Shown here one piece after another: positions 7,936 to 16,242 of a DNA stretch of 20,867 bases. Position numbers and translations under genes: made by a program. The notes below the pieces were generated by a model that was not told the DNA's origin, ran no database searches, and saw only the letters and a list, made by a program, of their open reading frames with translations. The stretch covers positions 1-20,867 of the forward strand of contig JANQQY010000567.1 in NCBI GenBank assembly GCA_028284845.1, written 5' to 3'. Every line of letters starts with the position of its first letter. Position 1 is the first letter of the stretch. This DNA is from Spirochaetales bacterium (GTDB taxonomy: Bacteria > Spirochaetota > Spirochaetia > DSM-27196 > SLST01).

Positions 7936-7951
7936 TCAATCAATTGATTGA
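7936..7951. repeat. 16-bp perfect palindrome just after the binding-protein stop codon
   Basis: TCAATCAA is followed directly by its complement TTGATTGA. It lies 3 bp beyond the stop codon (7955-7957) and next to the hairpin at 7898-7924. It could be a protein-binding site or part of the RNA 3' structure; no second copy was noticed. Confidence 0.4.
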
Positions 7952-7954
7952 AGT

Positions 7955-9544
7955 CTACTGGATGTATCCCGTCTTTGGGATGTTGATTGAAGCAAGATGA
8001 GCATCGAGCTGACCCTGTGTCTCGTCGATCAAGGTGTCGACACCGGCAAGATCAAGCTTCTCAAGGAACTCTGCGTAGAGGTCTTCCTCATAGTAGCCTG
8101 ACATAAATGCGCGGACGTACTCACTCAGGACCGAACGGATCTGGGCGAGCTCGTTTACGACATTGGTGGTGTCGAAGTTGAACCCGGTGAAGGGGCTCTC
8201 AATGCCCAACTGGTGCTGCGCCTCATAGTACTCAAAAAGGTCGTCGGACTGGTCGGCCTGTGTGAGCCATGCGTTCCACACATTGCCAAGTGCCCATTTC
8301 CAGAGACCGTAGGGAGAATCGGCATTACCCTGTCCGGCGTAGTCGATGGTCTCGATTCGACCTGGGCGTACTTCATTGTAGTGCCGTCCCTCAATACCCC
8401 ATACAAGAGTGTTGTAGAAGTCTGCACCGGCTTCAGTCTGCATGAGAGCCATGACCTGGATTGCACGCTCCGGGTTTGCAGCGGTCCGAGGGATGGTGTT
8501 CCCATCATTCGGGGTCGGCTGCACGAAGGGGAACGGTTCCGCCGCGACACGAGTATGGAGCTGTGACCATCTGGTCTCAACTGTGTAGTCAGTGCCGAGA
8601 GGATTCACGTAGTTATGGAACCAGATGTCGTACCCTTCTGCATCGGTGTTCTCAAACTGACGCGGATTGGCGAGACTCAGCATGTCTTCCCGGATGAAAC
8701 CCTCTTCACGCCACTCAGCCATCTTTTCAAAGAAGGCAATGGTTTCAGGGCGCTCATAGGTGTTCAGGACCGTGAAGTCCCATTCGTATCCCGGTCTGTA
8801 CACGTTCGCGACTGCGGGCATGGTGTAGGTCCAGTTTGGCGGACCTTTGACCAAGTCTTCACCCCGCGGCATGGTGAACACCCAAGGGCTAAATCCTGAG
8901 CCACCGACACCGGCGTCACGAAGGGTCTGCATGTACTCTTCCATCGCGTCGTACAGATCCGGCGTAACCGTGTTGTACGGAGTATCAATCGCAACTGTTT
9001 CCATCCATCCTTCAAGATCGAAGTACTGTTCGAACTTGGCATTGTCGGTATGGAGACCCATCTGCCAGTAGTGCACTTCAAACTTCGGAATGATGTAGAG
9101 CTCACCGTCGATGCGCCCTGCAGTCAGGAGCCATGATGGAACCTCTTCCTTGATTGCGGGTGCGTACTGATCAATGAGGTCATCCAAAGGAAGGTAGGAC
9201 CCCTTGTTGACTTCCTCAGCGTAGCCTTGCATCCATCCCTTCCAGGCGATATCGAGCTGCTCTGAAGCTGCCATCATGAGGTCAAAACGCTGCCGATAGT
9301 CGGGAGGAGGCACGATCTCCATTTCGAACGTAGTGTTCGGAACGTAGTCGGCCAGCATCTCATTGGCAATCCCCATTACCTCATCAAAATCCCTCTGGAC
9401 GCCGGGCCCAGTAGCAAGCCACTGGAGCTGCACCTCTTCACTCGAATCAGCGCCAGATTCCGCATCACCGGTCGCAAATGCGAGCGCGGAGACTGCAACA
9501 AGGCAGATCAGCAGAGTTGCTGATTTCCTGAGTCTGTTTGTCAT
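7955..9544 (-). CDS. Extracellular solute-binding protein of a CUT1 (LplA/YtcQ-type) sugar ABC transporter
   Basis: The 529-residue protein captures the sugar outside the inner membrane and delivers it to the two permeases encoded before it. The ATG at 9544 is chosen because AGGAGG (9557-9552) lies 7 nt upstream; a TTG six bases earlier sits too close to it. The signal peptide has R-L-R-K, a hydrophobic core (about residues 9-24) and a likely cut after A-F-A. The only Cys is inside the core, so there is no lipobox and the mature protein should be free in a periplasm. The mature start T-G-D-A-E-S-G and the length above 500 are typical of the large CUT1 binding proteins of spirochaetes and Paenibacillus. 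The strong ribosome site fits high expression. The ligand is unknown; the glycosidases downstream suggest an oligosaccharide. Confidence 0.88.
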   Translation of the reverse strand: MTNRLRKSATLLICLVAVSALAFATGDAESGADSSEEVQLQWLATGPGVQRDFDEVMGIANEMLADYVPNTTFEMEIVPPPDYRQRFDLMMAASEQLDIAWKGWMQGYAEEVNKGSYLPLDDLIDQYAPAIKEEVPSWLLTAGRIDGELYIIPKFEVHYWQMGLHTDNAKFEQYFDLEGWMETVAIDTPYNTVTPDLYDAMEEYMQTLRDAGVGGSGFSPWVFTMPRGEDLVKGPPNWTYTMPAVANVYRPGYEWDFTVLNTYERPETIAFFEKMAEWREEGFIREDMLSLANPRQFENTDAEGYDIWFHNYVNPLGTDYTVETRWSQLHTRVAAEPFPFVQPTPNDGNTIPRTAANPERAIQVMALMQTEAGADFYNTLVWGIEGRHYNEVRPGRIETIDYAGQGNADSPYGLWKWALGNVWNAWLTQADQSDDLFEYYEAQHQLGIESPFTGFNFDTTNVVNELAQIRSVLSEYVRAFMSGYYEEDLYAEFLEKLDLAGVDTLIDETQGQLDAHLASINIPKTGYIQ

Positions 9545-9573
9545 GGACAAACCTCCTTATAGATTTTTGCCAA

Positions 9574-9595
9574 CCGTCAAGACGAAGCTAGACGG
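9574..9595 (-). other. Possible short stem-loop upstream of the binding-protein gene
   Basis: CCGTC (9574-9578) and GACGG (9591-9595) pair across a 12-nt loop, and G-T wobbles can extend the stem. It lies in the 71-bp gap between permease stop and binding-protein start, about 17 bp before the ribosome site. No U-run follows, so it is not a terminator; it could mark an RNA processing site. Confidence 0.3.
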
Positions 9596-9615
9596 CCAAA
9601 GCACATCACTAGGGA

Positions 9616-10509
9616 TCAGCCTTTGACTGATCCGACCGTAAGCCCGCGCACGAAGTATCGCTGGAAGAGCGGAAACACCATCAGCATAGGGCCTGCCGCC
9701 ACGACTACCATCGCGTAGCGCATGCTCTCCGTGGGGGCTTGGAACAACTGGATGTCGATATTGGTGACCGACTCCGCGGCTATCGCATTGATAAACTCGA
9801 AGTCGCGGAGGATACGCTGGAGAAGGAACTGAAGCGTGTAGAGCGATTCATCCCGGATGTAGACAAGGGAGGTGAACCAGTTGTTCCAGCGATCGAGTAG
9901 TCCCAGAAGCGAGATCGTGGCGAATGCGGGCATCGCCAGGGGGAAGATGATTCGGGCGAAGATCAAGAACTCTCCGCCGCCGTCCATCTTTGCCGACTCA
10001 ATGAGCGACTCGGGTATGTTCTTGAAGAAAGTGCGCATAACGATGAGGTAGAATGCGTTTGCGAGATTGTGGACGATATGTATCAAGAAGGTATCACCCA
10101 GGCCAAGGTACTGGGTGTTGAGGATGTAGGTAGGAACCAACCCTCCGCCAAACAAGAAGGTGAACAGAATAAAGAGCGAAACGGTTCTTCGCATTCGAAA
10201 CGCCTTCCGTGAGATCGCATAGGCGCAGAGGCCCATGATAAGTACAGAGATAAAGGTGCCGATCACCGACTGGAGGATCGTAACGATGTAGGCGTCGATC
10301 ATCTTTCCGGGCGCCCTGAACAGCAGCCGATACGCTTCAAGCGAGGTCTCGCGCGGGATGATGCGATATCCGTTGGCGATGAGTGAGTTTTCCTCTGTGA
10401 ACGAGGTTGTGATCACGATGACAAGAGGAACGATGAATCCGAACAGACAGACTATCCAAAGGATGATGTTCAGGACGACCTGCTGACGTAGCTCGGCTTG
10501 AGTACGCAC
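9616..10509 (-). CDS. ABC sugar transporter permease, CUT1 family (YtcP/LplC/MalG-type)
   Basis: This 297-residue inner-membrane protein has six hydrophobic segments, beginning with I-I-L-W-I-V-C-L-F-G-F-I-V-P-L. The cytoplasmic EAA loop that contacts the ATPase reads E-S-A-K-M-D-G-G-G-E-F-L-I-F-A-R-I-I-F-P near residues 170-190. The end R-Y-F-V-R-G-L-T-V-G-S-V-K-G is the usual terminus of this subfamily. Its GTG start shares one base with the TAG stop of the preceding permease gene (TAGTG), so the two are translated together and probably form the heterodimeric channel. Neither strand of the window encodes a matching ATPase, which is common for CUT1 systems sharing an MsmX-type subunit. Confidence 0.93.
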   Translation of the reverse strand: MRTQAELRQQVVLNIILWIVCLFGFIVPLVIVITTSFTEENSLIANGYRIIPRETSLEAYRLLFRAPGKMIDAYIVTILQSVIGTFISVLIMGLCAYAISRKAFRMRRTVSLFILFTFLFGGGLVPTYILNTQYLGLGDTFLIHIVHNLANAFYLIVMRTFFKNIPESLIESAKMDGGGEFLIFARIIFPLAMPAFATISLLGLLDRWNNWFTSLVYIRDESLYTLQFLLQRILRDFEFINAIAAESVTNIDIQLFQAPTESMRYAMVVVAAGPMLMVFPLFQRYFVRGLTVGSVKG

Positions 10510-11450
10510 TAGAACAACGCCCTTTCCGGATTGATCCGTGAGACGATCCTGTTCGAGATGAGAATCATGATCAGGCCTGCGACCGATTGGAAGAGTCCTA
10601 CCGCGGTCGAGATAGCAAATGCGCCCTCGCGCAAACCCCGGTAGACGTAGGTATCAATGATGTCCGTTGCCGGATAGAGCAGGCCGATGTCGCGCGGGAT
10701 CTGGAAGTTCAATCCAAAGTCACCCCTGAAGGTACGGCCAAGGTCCAGAAGCATAAGAATCGTCAGCAGGGAGATCACGGACGGGATCGATATGTGAAGT
10801 ATCTGCTGCCATCGGTTGGCGCCATCTATTCTTGCGGCCTCGAATAGCTGAGTATCGATTGCCATCAGTGCCGCGTAGTACATGATTGAGTTGAGTCCGA
10901 CGTTCTTCCAGGTGTTGAAGAAGGTCAGAATAAACGGCCAGTAGCCGGGATTCTGATACCAGGAAACAGGCTCAGCACCAAGCCATCGCAGAATGAGATT
11001 AAAGACTCCCTGCGTAGGGCTGAGAAAGATATAAGAGATGTATCCCACGACTACCCATGAGAGGAATCGCGGTAGGATCAGTACGGTCTGGTAGATCTTT
11101 GTCTGAGTTCTGCTCTGAATCTCGAATATGGCCAGCGCGACTGCTATCGCAAAAAAATTGCCTACGATCATAAATGCGATCGAGTAACCGACGGTGTTGC
11201 GGATCAGCCGGACGGCATCTTGCGAGCTGAACAGAAAGGTGAAATTTCTGAAGCCGATCCAATCGCTACCAAAGACTCCCCCGGTATAGGTGTAGTTCTT
11301 GAATGCTAAGACGAGTCCTGCCATGGGTAGGTAGTGCCAAACAAAGAAGTAGATGATGCACGGGAGAGCCAGGACCAAGAGTGCGATATTGTCTTTGCGA
11401 CGGTAGTTCAAGGTCCGTAGTTGTTTTGTGGTGTGAACGGCTGTTGCCAT
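10509..11450 (-). CDS. ABC sugar transporter permease, CUT1 family (LplB/MalF-type)
   Basis: This 313-residue inner-membrane protein is the partner of the YtcP-type permease. After a positively charged N-terminus (L-R-T-L-N-Y-R-R-K-D-N) comes the first membrane segment (L-L-V-L-A-L-P-C-I-I-Y-F-F-V-W-H-Y-L-P-M-A-G). G-S-D-W-I-G-F-R-N-F is the typical periplasmic stretch of the LplB subfamily. The EAA loop is E-A-A-R-I-D-G-A-N-R-W-Q-Q-I-L-H-I-S-I-P near residues 205-225. The protein ends R-I-V-S-R-I-N-P-E-R-A-L-F, also usual. It lies 71 bp after the histidine kinase gene. No clear Shine-Dalgarno or promoter was seen in that gap, so regulators and transporter may be one transcript. Confidence 0.93.
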   Translation of the reverse strand: MATAVHTTKQLRTLNYRRKDNIALLVLALPCIIYFFVWHYLPMAGLVLAFKNYTYTGGVFGSDWIGFRNFTFLFSSQDAVRLIRNTVGYSIAFMIVGNFFAIAVALAIFEIQSRTQTKIYQTVLILPRFLSWVVVGYISYIFLSPTQGVFNLILRWLGAEPVSWYQNPGYWPFILTFFNTWKNVGLNSIMYYAALMAIDTQLFEAARIDGANRWQQILHISIPSVISLLTILMLLDLGRTFRGDFGLNFQIPRDIGLLYPATDIIDTYVYRGLREGAFAISTAVGLFQSVAGLIMILISNRIVSRINPERALF

Positions 11451-11521
11451 AGGCTATTGCGGATTCTATAAGCCGTTCGATGAACGCGAAACGAGAAATA
11501 TGTGAGCTAAGTACCTTTCCG

Positions 11522-13363
11522 TTACGTTGTGGCGCGCGGAAGCGAGAACGATTGTGACATAGGTATACTTTCGTTACCTTCCAGGAGTGGAACTCGAAGG
11601 CTCACGCAAAACCCTTGTGTGCCGTTCGAGCCGAGTTCAATGCCGAACTCATCTCCCATTGTCATCTTGATTCGCTGGTTGACGTTCTGCAGACCGATGC
11701 TCCCCCTAGGAAGCTCAACGCTCTCTCTAAGCTTCGCATTCATCCGTCGCATTGCGTCGGGTCCCATTCCCGGACCGTTATCCTCAACGCTCAGCATGAT
11801 CGTGTTGGCCTCCCTCGCCACACGAATGCGAAGGATTCCATCCGCATCGAGATGCTTCATGCCATGGTAGATCGCGTTCTCAATAAGCGGCTGCAGAACG
11901 ATTTTTGTGATCATGTAATCCATGACCGATTCGTCGATCTCCCATTCAACAGATACCTTGTCGGCGTACCTCACCAACATAACGTCAAGATAGAGACGAG
12001 CATGCTCGAGCTCCTTCCTGATGGTCACCACCTTGTCGTCGGATTCCAGGCTCAGCCGAAGCAGCTTTGCAAGCGACGAGATCATGCCCGACGCCTTGGA
12101 CTCGCCGCCCGCGTTTGCCACCACCAGCCACCGAATCGACTCGAGTGTGTTGTAGAGGAAGTGGGGGTTGATCTGGCCCTGCAGAGCGGTTGCCTGTGCC
12201 TGGTTGAGAAGCTCCATCTGCTTCTCCATCTCAGCCGCTAGCTGCTGATTGGTCAGAAGCGTTCTCACCACGTTCTGGGCCATGAGCCGCACTTCATCGT
12301 TCTGGACTGATCCGGGTCCCGACTGGTACTCACTCAATCGTGAAGGGCTTTCAAAGATCGAAAGAATTCTGAGAAACGGCCCGAACGCTCGCACAGCAAT
12401 CAGCGCGGAAATGAAAAATGCTGCAAGGACGCTGAGTGCGACCAGGACGATGACAAAGCTTCGTATGCTCTCCAGGCGCTGTGTGTATGCGGCAAGAGGA
12501 AAGACCGACACGTACCAGTAATCGCGATACTCCGAGCGAGTTACCGATACCACGCTCTCCAGTCCGTTGGACGAGATGATCTGCGTCTCCCCCTGGGAAT
12601 CCGGCTGAGTAAAACGATCCAACGAAACCGCAGTGAAGGGTTCCAGGAAGTCGGATCCGTCATAGCTGAAGATCATCCTCCCGTCGGCGTCCACCACATA
12701 GACTCGAGGCGTCACCTCTGAGGATTGAGACCGAATCAGATCACCAAGAATGTCAATGTTGACGTTTACGACGACGGCTCCAAGGCGAGTCTGATCCGGG
12801 AGTTGGATCGTATCAATGAGCGAAACCAGCCGAGGGAAGATCCCGTACTTCAACCGAGGAACGATGATCGGATCGGCATCGGTAGTGTCGGTGGCGTATA
12901 GCTCGAGCCATCCGTCGTCAAGCGCGTCTCCCTCTGTCAGTCCCGCTGCGGAATAGAGACCGTTGATTTCAGAGTAGAGGTAGACCGAGTCGACAGAATC
13001 GTAGGTGTACTGGAAGTAGGAGAGCGTTGTAGAGATGTCCGCCCCCAGAGTGAGAAGAATGGGGTCCGTACTCGGTGTCCGCAGATAGGCAGAGACCCGC
13101 TCGTCGATGGTGAGGAGCGAGGAGACCTGATGAAGATCTTGGAAGATTCCCTCAATAACATCGCGGACGCTGTAGAGGTTGCTCGCGCTGATGGAACTCA
13201 CTTCGTCCCGTACAATCTGATTCATCCGCCGGTAGACCACGTAGCTCACGCTGGCGAAGGAGAGAGCCAGTACAAGGGTGATCATGAGAAAGTTGCGAAC
13301 GACGACGCTATGAAACCTGAACGCTCGTATGTAACGAATCAGTTGTGTGACGCCAGCTTTCAT
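11522..13363 (-). CDS. Sensor histidine kinase, YesM-type (HisKA_5-like/His_kinase with HATPase_c)
   Basis: The 613-residue membrane kinase has one transmembrane segment at about 25-44, an extracytoplasmic sensor region of roughly 255 residues (Cache-like by size and place), and a second membrane segment at about 303-325. A HAMP-like linker follows, then the His_kinase box Q-A-Q-A-T-A-L-Q-G-Q-I-N-P-H401-F-L-Y-N-T-L-E-S-I, where H401 is the phosphorylated residue. The ATP-binding domain shows P-L-I-E-N-A-I-Y-H-G-M (N box), D-N-G-P-G-M-G (G1) and G-S-I-G-L-Q-N-V-N-Q-R-I (G2). The start overlaps the response-regulator stop (ATGA), so the pair is coupled. It probably senses an extracellular sugar or the loaded binding protein and controls the transporter genes following it. 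The signal is unknown. Confidence 0.93.
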   Translation of the reverse strand: MKAGVTQLIRYIRAFRFHSVVVRNFLMITLVLALSFASVSYVVYRRMNQIVRDEVSSISASNLYSVRDVIEGIFQDLHQVSSLLTIDERVSAYLRTPSTDPILLTLGADISTTLSYFQYTYDSVDSVYLYSEINGLYSAAGLTEGDALDDGWLELYATDTTDADPIIVPRLKYGIFPRLVSLIDTIQLPDQTRLGAVVVNVNIDILGDLIRSQSSEVTPRVYVVDADGRMIFSYDGSDFLEPFTAVSLDRFTQPDSQGETQIISSNGLESVVSVTRSEYRDYWYVSVFPLAAYTQRLESIRSFVIVLVALSVLAAFFISALIAVRAFGPFLRILSIFESPSRLSEYQSGPGSVQNDEVRLMAQNVVRTLLTNQQLAAEMEKQMELLNQAQATALQGQINPHFLYNTLESIRWLVVANAGGESKASGMISSLAKLLRLSLESDDKVVTIRKELEHARLYLDVMLVRYADKVSVEWEIDESVMDYMITKIVLQPLIENAIYHGMKHLDADGILRIRVAREANTIMLSVEDNGPGMGPDAMRRMNAKLRESVELPRGSIGLQNVNQRIKMTMGDEFGIELGSNGTQGFCVSLRVPLLEGNESIPMSQSFSLPRATT

Positions 13364-14907
13364 ATCGATCCCGGATTCTTATCAAGGACCTTTCGGACAT
13401 ACTCTGTTGGTGAGTATCCGGTCTCTTGCTTGAATACTCGTGCGAAGTAGTTCGCGCTCTTATAGCCTACAAGCGTGCCGATCTCTCCAATCCGGTGTGC
13501 TCCGGTTCCCATCAGATCGACGGCTTTTTGAATGCGGATCGATGTGACGTACTCCGTGAAGGTCTTTCCGGTCTTCTGACGGAAAAGACGGCTGAAGTAG
13601 GAGGGATTCACATGAACGTAGTTCGCAACTTCCTCTCGCGAGGGGTCATCATCAAAATGTGCTTCGATGTAGGAAAGCGCCTTGTGGAGCGTGTCCTGGG
13701 GTCTCTCTCTGTGTTCGATGACCTCCATGAGCTCGCCGAGCTTACGTATGGTCCAATCTCGGACAGCGGGCACGGAGTAGAGCGTATGAATGTCGCGATA
13801 ATCAAAGGGGCCGCTGGGAAGATTCCACAGATCGATGCCCAACGATGCATAGTGATAGATGATGCGTGCGAAGAGCTCCACGATCGTGTTCTGGACAAAG
13901 ACGAGAGACATCGACTCCATGTGGAGGAGTAGGTCGTGGACGGCCGAGTGAAGCTCATCTCTGTCTCGGTTCTCAAGCACTGAGAAAAACGCTCCGTAGT
14001 GCCCCAAGCCGATGTGGGACGACTCCCGAGGTTCATCTTGCTGGGCTCTCCGGCGGGCCCGATACACCAGTTGGTTCAGATGCTCGTAGCGCTCAGCGAT
14101 CTCGTATTCAAAGCGGACACCCGCGGTGCGATTGAGCCGTTCCGCTACCGCGTCCAGATGATCTTGAATACGTTGGAGCTGCCATTCGGGATCTTGATTC
14201 GCTCGACAGATCGCGAGGGCTTGGTCTCCGTTTTTTGTCACAAAGAGCGATTTCTCCTCGTCTTCGACGGCTGAGGAAATCGACGCGATCTTTGTCATGC
14301 CCGAATCGCCATTGTTTGAATGATCAACACCGATCGGGAGAAGACGAATCACGAGGCACCGTGATCGTTCCGGGTCGATCGAGAGTCCAATAAGGGAGAG
14401 AATAGTCTCGAACTCAGTCGGATCGGTGTACCGGCCGTCCAGCAGATCCTGCACGAATTGGCGTCTGATGATGGGAATGACATCGTCTAGGTTGTGGCGT
14501 TCACGATTGCGCCGATCCAGCGCCTCACGCCGGTGATCCAGCTCCCCTCGAATTGAAGCAAAGACCGAGCGCATCTCATCGTTGTCGATCGGCTTTAGGA
14601 GATAGTGACGAGCGCCGAACTCCATCGCGCTTCTTGCATATTCGAAATCACGGTGACCACTCATGATGACAGTAATCACCGGAAGGTGGTTCTCATGAAC
14701 ATATTGCGCGACCTCAAGTCCTGAGGCCTTTACCATCTTGATATCGGTCAATACGACATCGGCATGGTTACGTGCGAGATACTCGATCGTATCCCGGCCG
14801 TCTCCAAAGGCGGCAACGAGGGTGAATCCCATCTCGTTCCAGTCGACGTACTCCGACAGTCCCGTGCGAATGATTCGTTCGTCGTCTACTACAACAAGAT
14901 TGTACAT
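13360..14907 (-). CDS. Response regulator with AraC-type DNA-binding domain (YesN-type)
   Basis: The 515-residue cytoplasmic regulator begins with a receiver domain (about 1-120) in which D8, D9, the phosphorylated D55 (V-L-T-D-I-K-M), S83 and K105 (L-L-K-P-I-D) are all present. A long middle region without clear motif (about 130-400) follows, as usual for YesN proteins. Two helix-turn-helix units lie at about 405-512: S-R-E-E-V-A-N-Y-V-H-V-N-P-S-Y-F-S-R-L-F-R-Q-K-T-G-K-T-F-T-E-Y and I-G-E-I-G-T-L-V-G-Y-K-S-A-N-Y-F-A-R-V-F-K-Q. It is translationally coupled to the kinase and lies just before the CUT1 genes, its probable targets. The 113-bp gap upstream holds only a weak promoter-like pair, and no Shine-Dalgarno sequence precedes the ATG. 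Confidence 0.93.
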   Translation of the reverse strand: MYNLVVVDDERIIRTGLSEYVDWNEMGFTLVAAFGDGRDTIEYLARNHADVVLTDIKMVKASGLEVAQYVHENHLPVITVIMSGHRDFEYARSAMEFGARHYLLKPIDNDEMRSVFASIRGELDHRREALDRRNRERHNLDDVIPIIRRQFVQDLLDGRYTDPTEFETILSLIGLSIDPERSRCLVIRLLPIGVDHSNNGDSGMTKIASISSAVEDEEKSLFVTKNGDQALAICRANQDPEWQLQRIQDHLDAVAERLNRTAGVRFEYEIAERYEHLNQLVYRARRRAQQDEPRESSHIGLGHYGAFFSVLENRDRDELHSAVHDLLLHMESMSLVFVQNTIVELFARIIYHYASLGIDLWNLPSGPFDYRDIHTLYSVPAVRDWTIRKLGELMEVIEHRERPQDTLHKALSYIEAHFDDDPSREEVANYVHVNPSYFSRLFRQKTGKTFTEYVTSIRIQKAVDLMGTGAHRIGEIGTLVGYKSANYFARVFKQETGYSPTEYVRKVLDKNPGSI

Positions 14908-15020
14908 GGGGCCAATCGCGATTCTCTCATGGGCAACCGTCTGTCACAAGGCTATGCTCCCGGTGTAACCCCGTCGGTATCCCGGAGACCTCCCGTTACC
15001 GTGCCATGGCAGCGGCCTCA
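14908..15020 (-). other. 113-bp gap between peptidase stop and response-regulator start; weak promoter candidate
   Basis: On the minus strand a TTGTGA and a GAGAAT 17 bp apart (4 of 6 matches each) precede the response-regulator ATG closely. A 10-bp palindrome, TGCCATGGCA, also lies here (around 15002-15011). Neither a clear terminator nor a strong promoter was seen, so whether the transporter block is transcribed separately from the peptidase is open. Confidence 0.3.
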
Positions 15021-16196
15021 CTATGATCGCGGATAGATGGAGCGGACGAACTCAGCAATCACCTCCGCCGTCCTTTCGATCACTTCTACTTCCACACACT
15101 CTACCGTGTCCTCTTCCGTATGGGTGATTTCCAGGGCTTTCTCCAGATCAGATGATGTCACCGCAATGCATGGCACTCCTTGAAACGCGAACATTGCGTG
15201 GTCACCCGCGTACCACTGCTCACCGGGTACCGTTGCATCGCAGCGCTCTACGGTGTCCGCAACCTCTGCGCTCTGCTTCTTACTGAGATTGTAGTGTGAG
15301 AAGGCGCTCCTCGATCCGGAGTAGCCGATTCCGTCTACATTGATGACCAAAGCGGGTACCTCGTTCCTCGATTGAGAACGAGCGAGATATGCCAGCTGAC
15401 CCGGCGCGGCGTAGTGCTCCTCGCCGTTAAAGGGAACGATTTCCAGAGTGATCGGAAGGGTGTCACGCAACCGCTCCATTACGCCCACAAGTGTCGCGAC
15501 ACCCGCCGCGTTGTCCAGTGCGCCCGGGGTATCGTACTGGGTGTCCATATGGGCGCAGAGCACGATGCGCCTCGCATCCTCGAGATTGTTGGAGAAGATG
15601 AGTTGCCGACCGGCGGATGGCGTTACCGATGAGTCGATCATCACCGTGCCTTCGGTACCCGTGAGCTTGCTATTGAGCGACATAAATGCATTTGGTACGC
15701 CCAGGTTGCCGTCATCAAAGAGAGGAAAGGGATCCCATCCGCACATGGGGTGTTTGCCCGTGAGAGCAAGCACGGCTGCGGGATTCTTCTCCTGGATGAG
15801 ATCGATAATCTCCTTGTGATCGTCCGGGTAGTAGAAGGGAAAATCCTTCGGCATAAAGGGCGTTGCCGCAAGGGATCCTCGGATAACGAGGAGCTTTCCC
15901 GCTACGGTAGCCGTGCGGAGTTCGTGGACAGTCGATACGGAAACGACGGGGAGTTTCCCGTTCGCTGGCGGCGAGAAGGGTCCGGGATGGATCTCATAGG
16001 TACGGCCACCCATGGCAAGCGACGATGTGCCGTGTTCCCAACGAAGGCATTCGAAGGAGAGCGCCGTCACGGCAAACCCCAACTCCTGCGCAACGCCTTC
16101 AAGATAGTGACACGTCTCTTCGTTCGCCTCACTTCCCACCGGACGTGCTCCGATATCGGAGGCAAGGGCGCGGATGCCTGCTTCTGTTCGTTTCAT
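15021..16196 (-). CDS. M28-family zinc aminopeptidase-type metallopeptidase, probably cytoplasmic
   Basis: From the ATG at 16196 the protein has 391 residues. The frame stays open further upstream, but those extra 65 codons run into the MerR-like gene and look non-coding (arginine- and serine-rich), so the ATG is preferred; M-K-R-T-E...G-A-R-P-V-G-S-E-A-N is the usual M28 opening. The co-catalytic zinc set is complete: H216 (A-H-M-D), D228 (G-A-L-D-N-A-A-G), E260 with catalytic E259 (N-G-E-E-H), D288 (N-V-D-G-I-G-Y) and H359 (T-H-T-E-E-D). An insert at about 95-190 between the N-terminal strand and the zinc domain resembles a PA-like lid. There is no signal peptide. It follows the MerR-like gene by 46 bp and may be its operon partner. 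The substrate is unknown, and a link to sugar use is not evident. Confidence 0.87.
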   Translation of the reverse strand: MKRTEAGIRALASDIGARPVGSEANEETCHYLEGVAQELGFAVTALSFECLRWEHGTSSLAMGGRTYEIHPGPFSPPANGKLPVVSVSTVHELRTATVAGKLLVIRGSLAATPFMPKDFPFYYPDDHKEIIDLIQEKNPAAVLALTGKHPMCGWDPFPLFDDGNLGVPNAFMSLNSKLTGTEGTVMIDSSVTPSAGRQLIFSNNLEDARRIVLCAHMDTQYDTPGALDNAAGVATLVGVMERLRDTLPITLEIVPFNGEEHYAAPGQLAYLARSQSRNEVPALVINVDGIGYSGSRSAFSHYNLSKKQSAEVADTVERCDATVPGEQWYAGDHAMFAFQGVPCIAVTSSDLEKALEITHTEEDTVECVEVEVIERTAEVIAEFVRSIYPRS

Positions 16197-16242
16197 GGCG
16201 TGAGGGTAGCGACTCAAGGCAGGGTGGTGCGCAATGGTAGGG

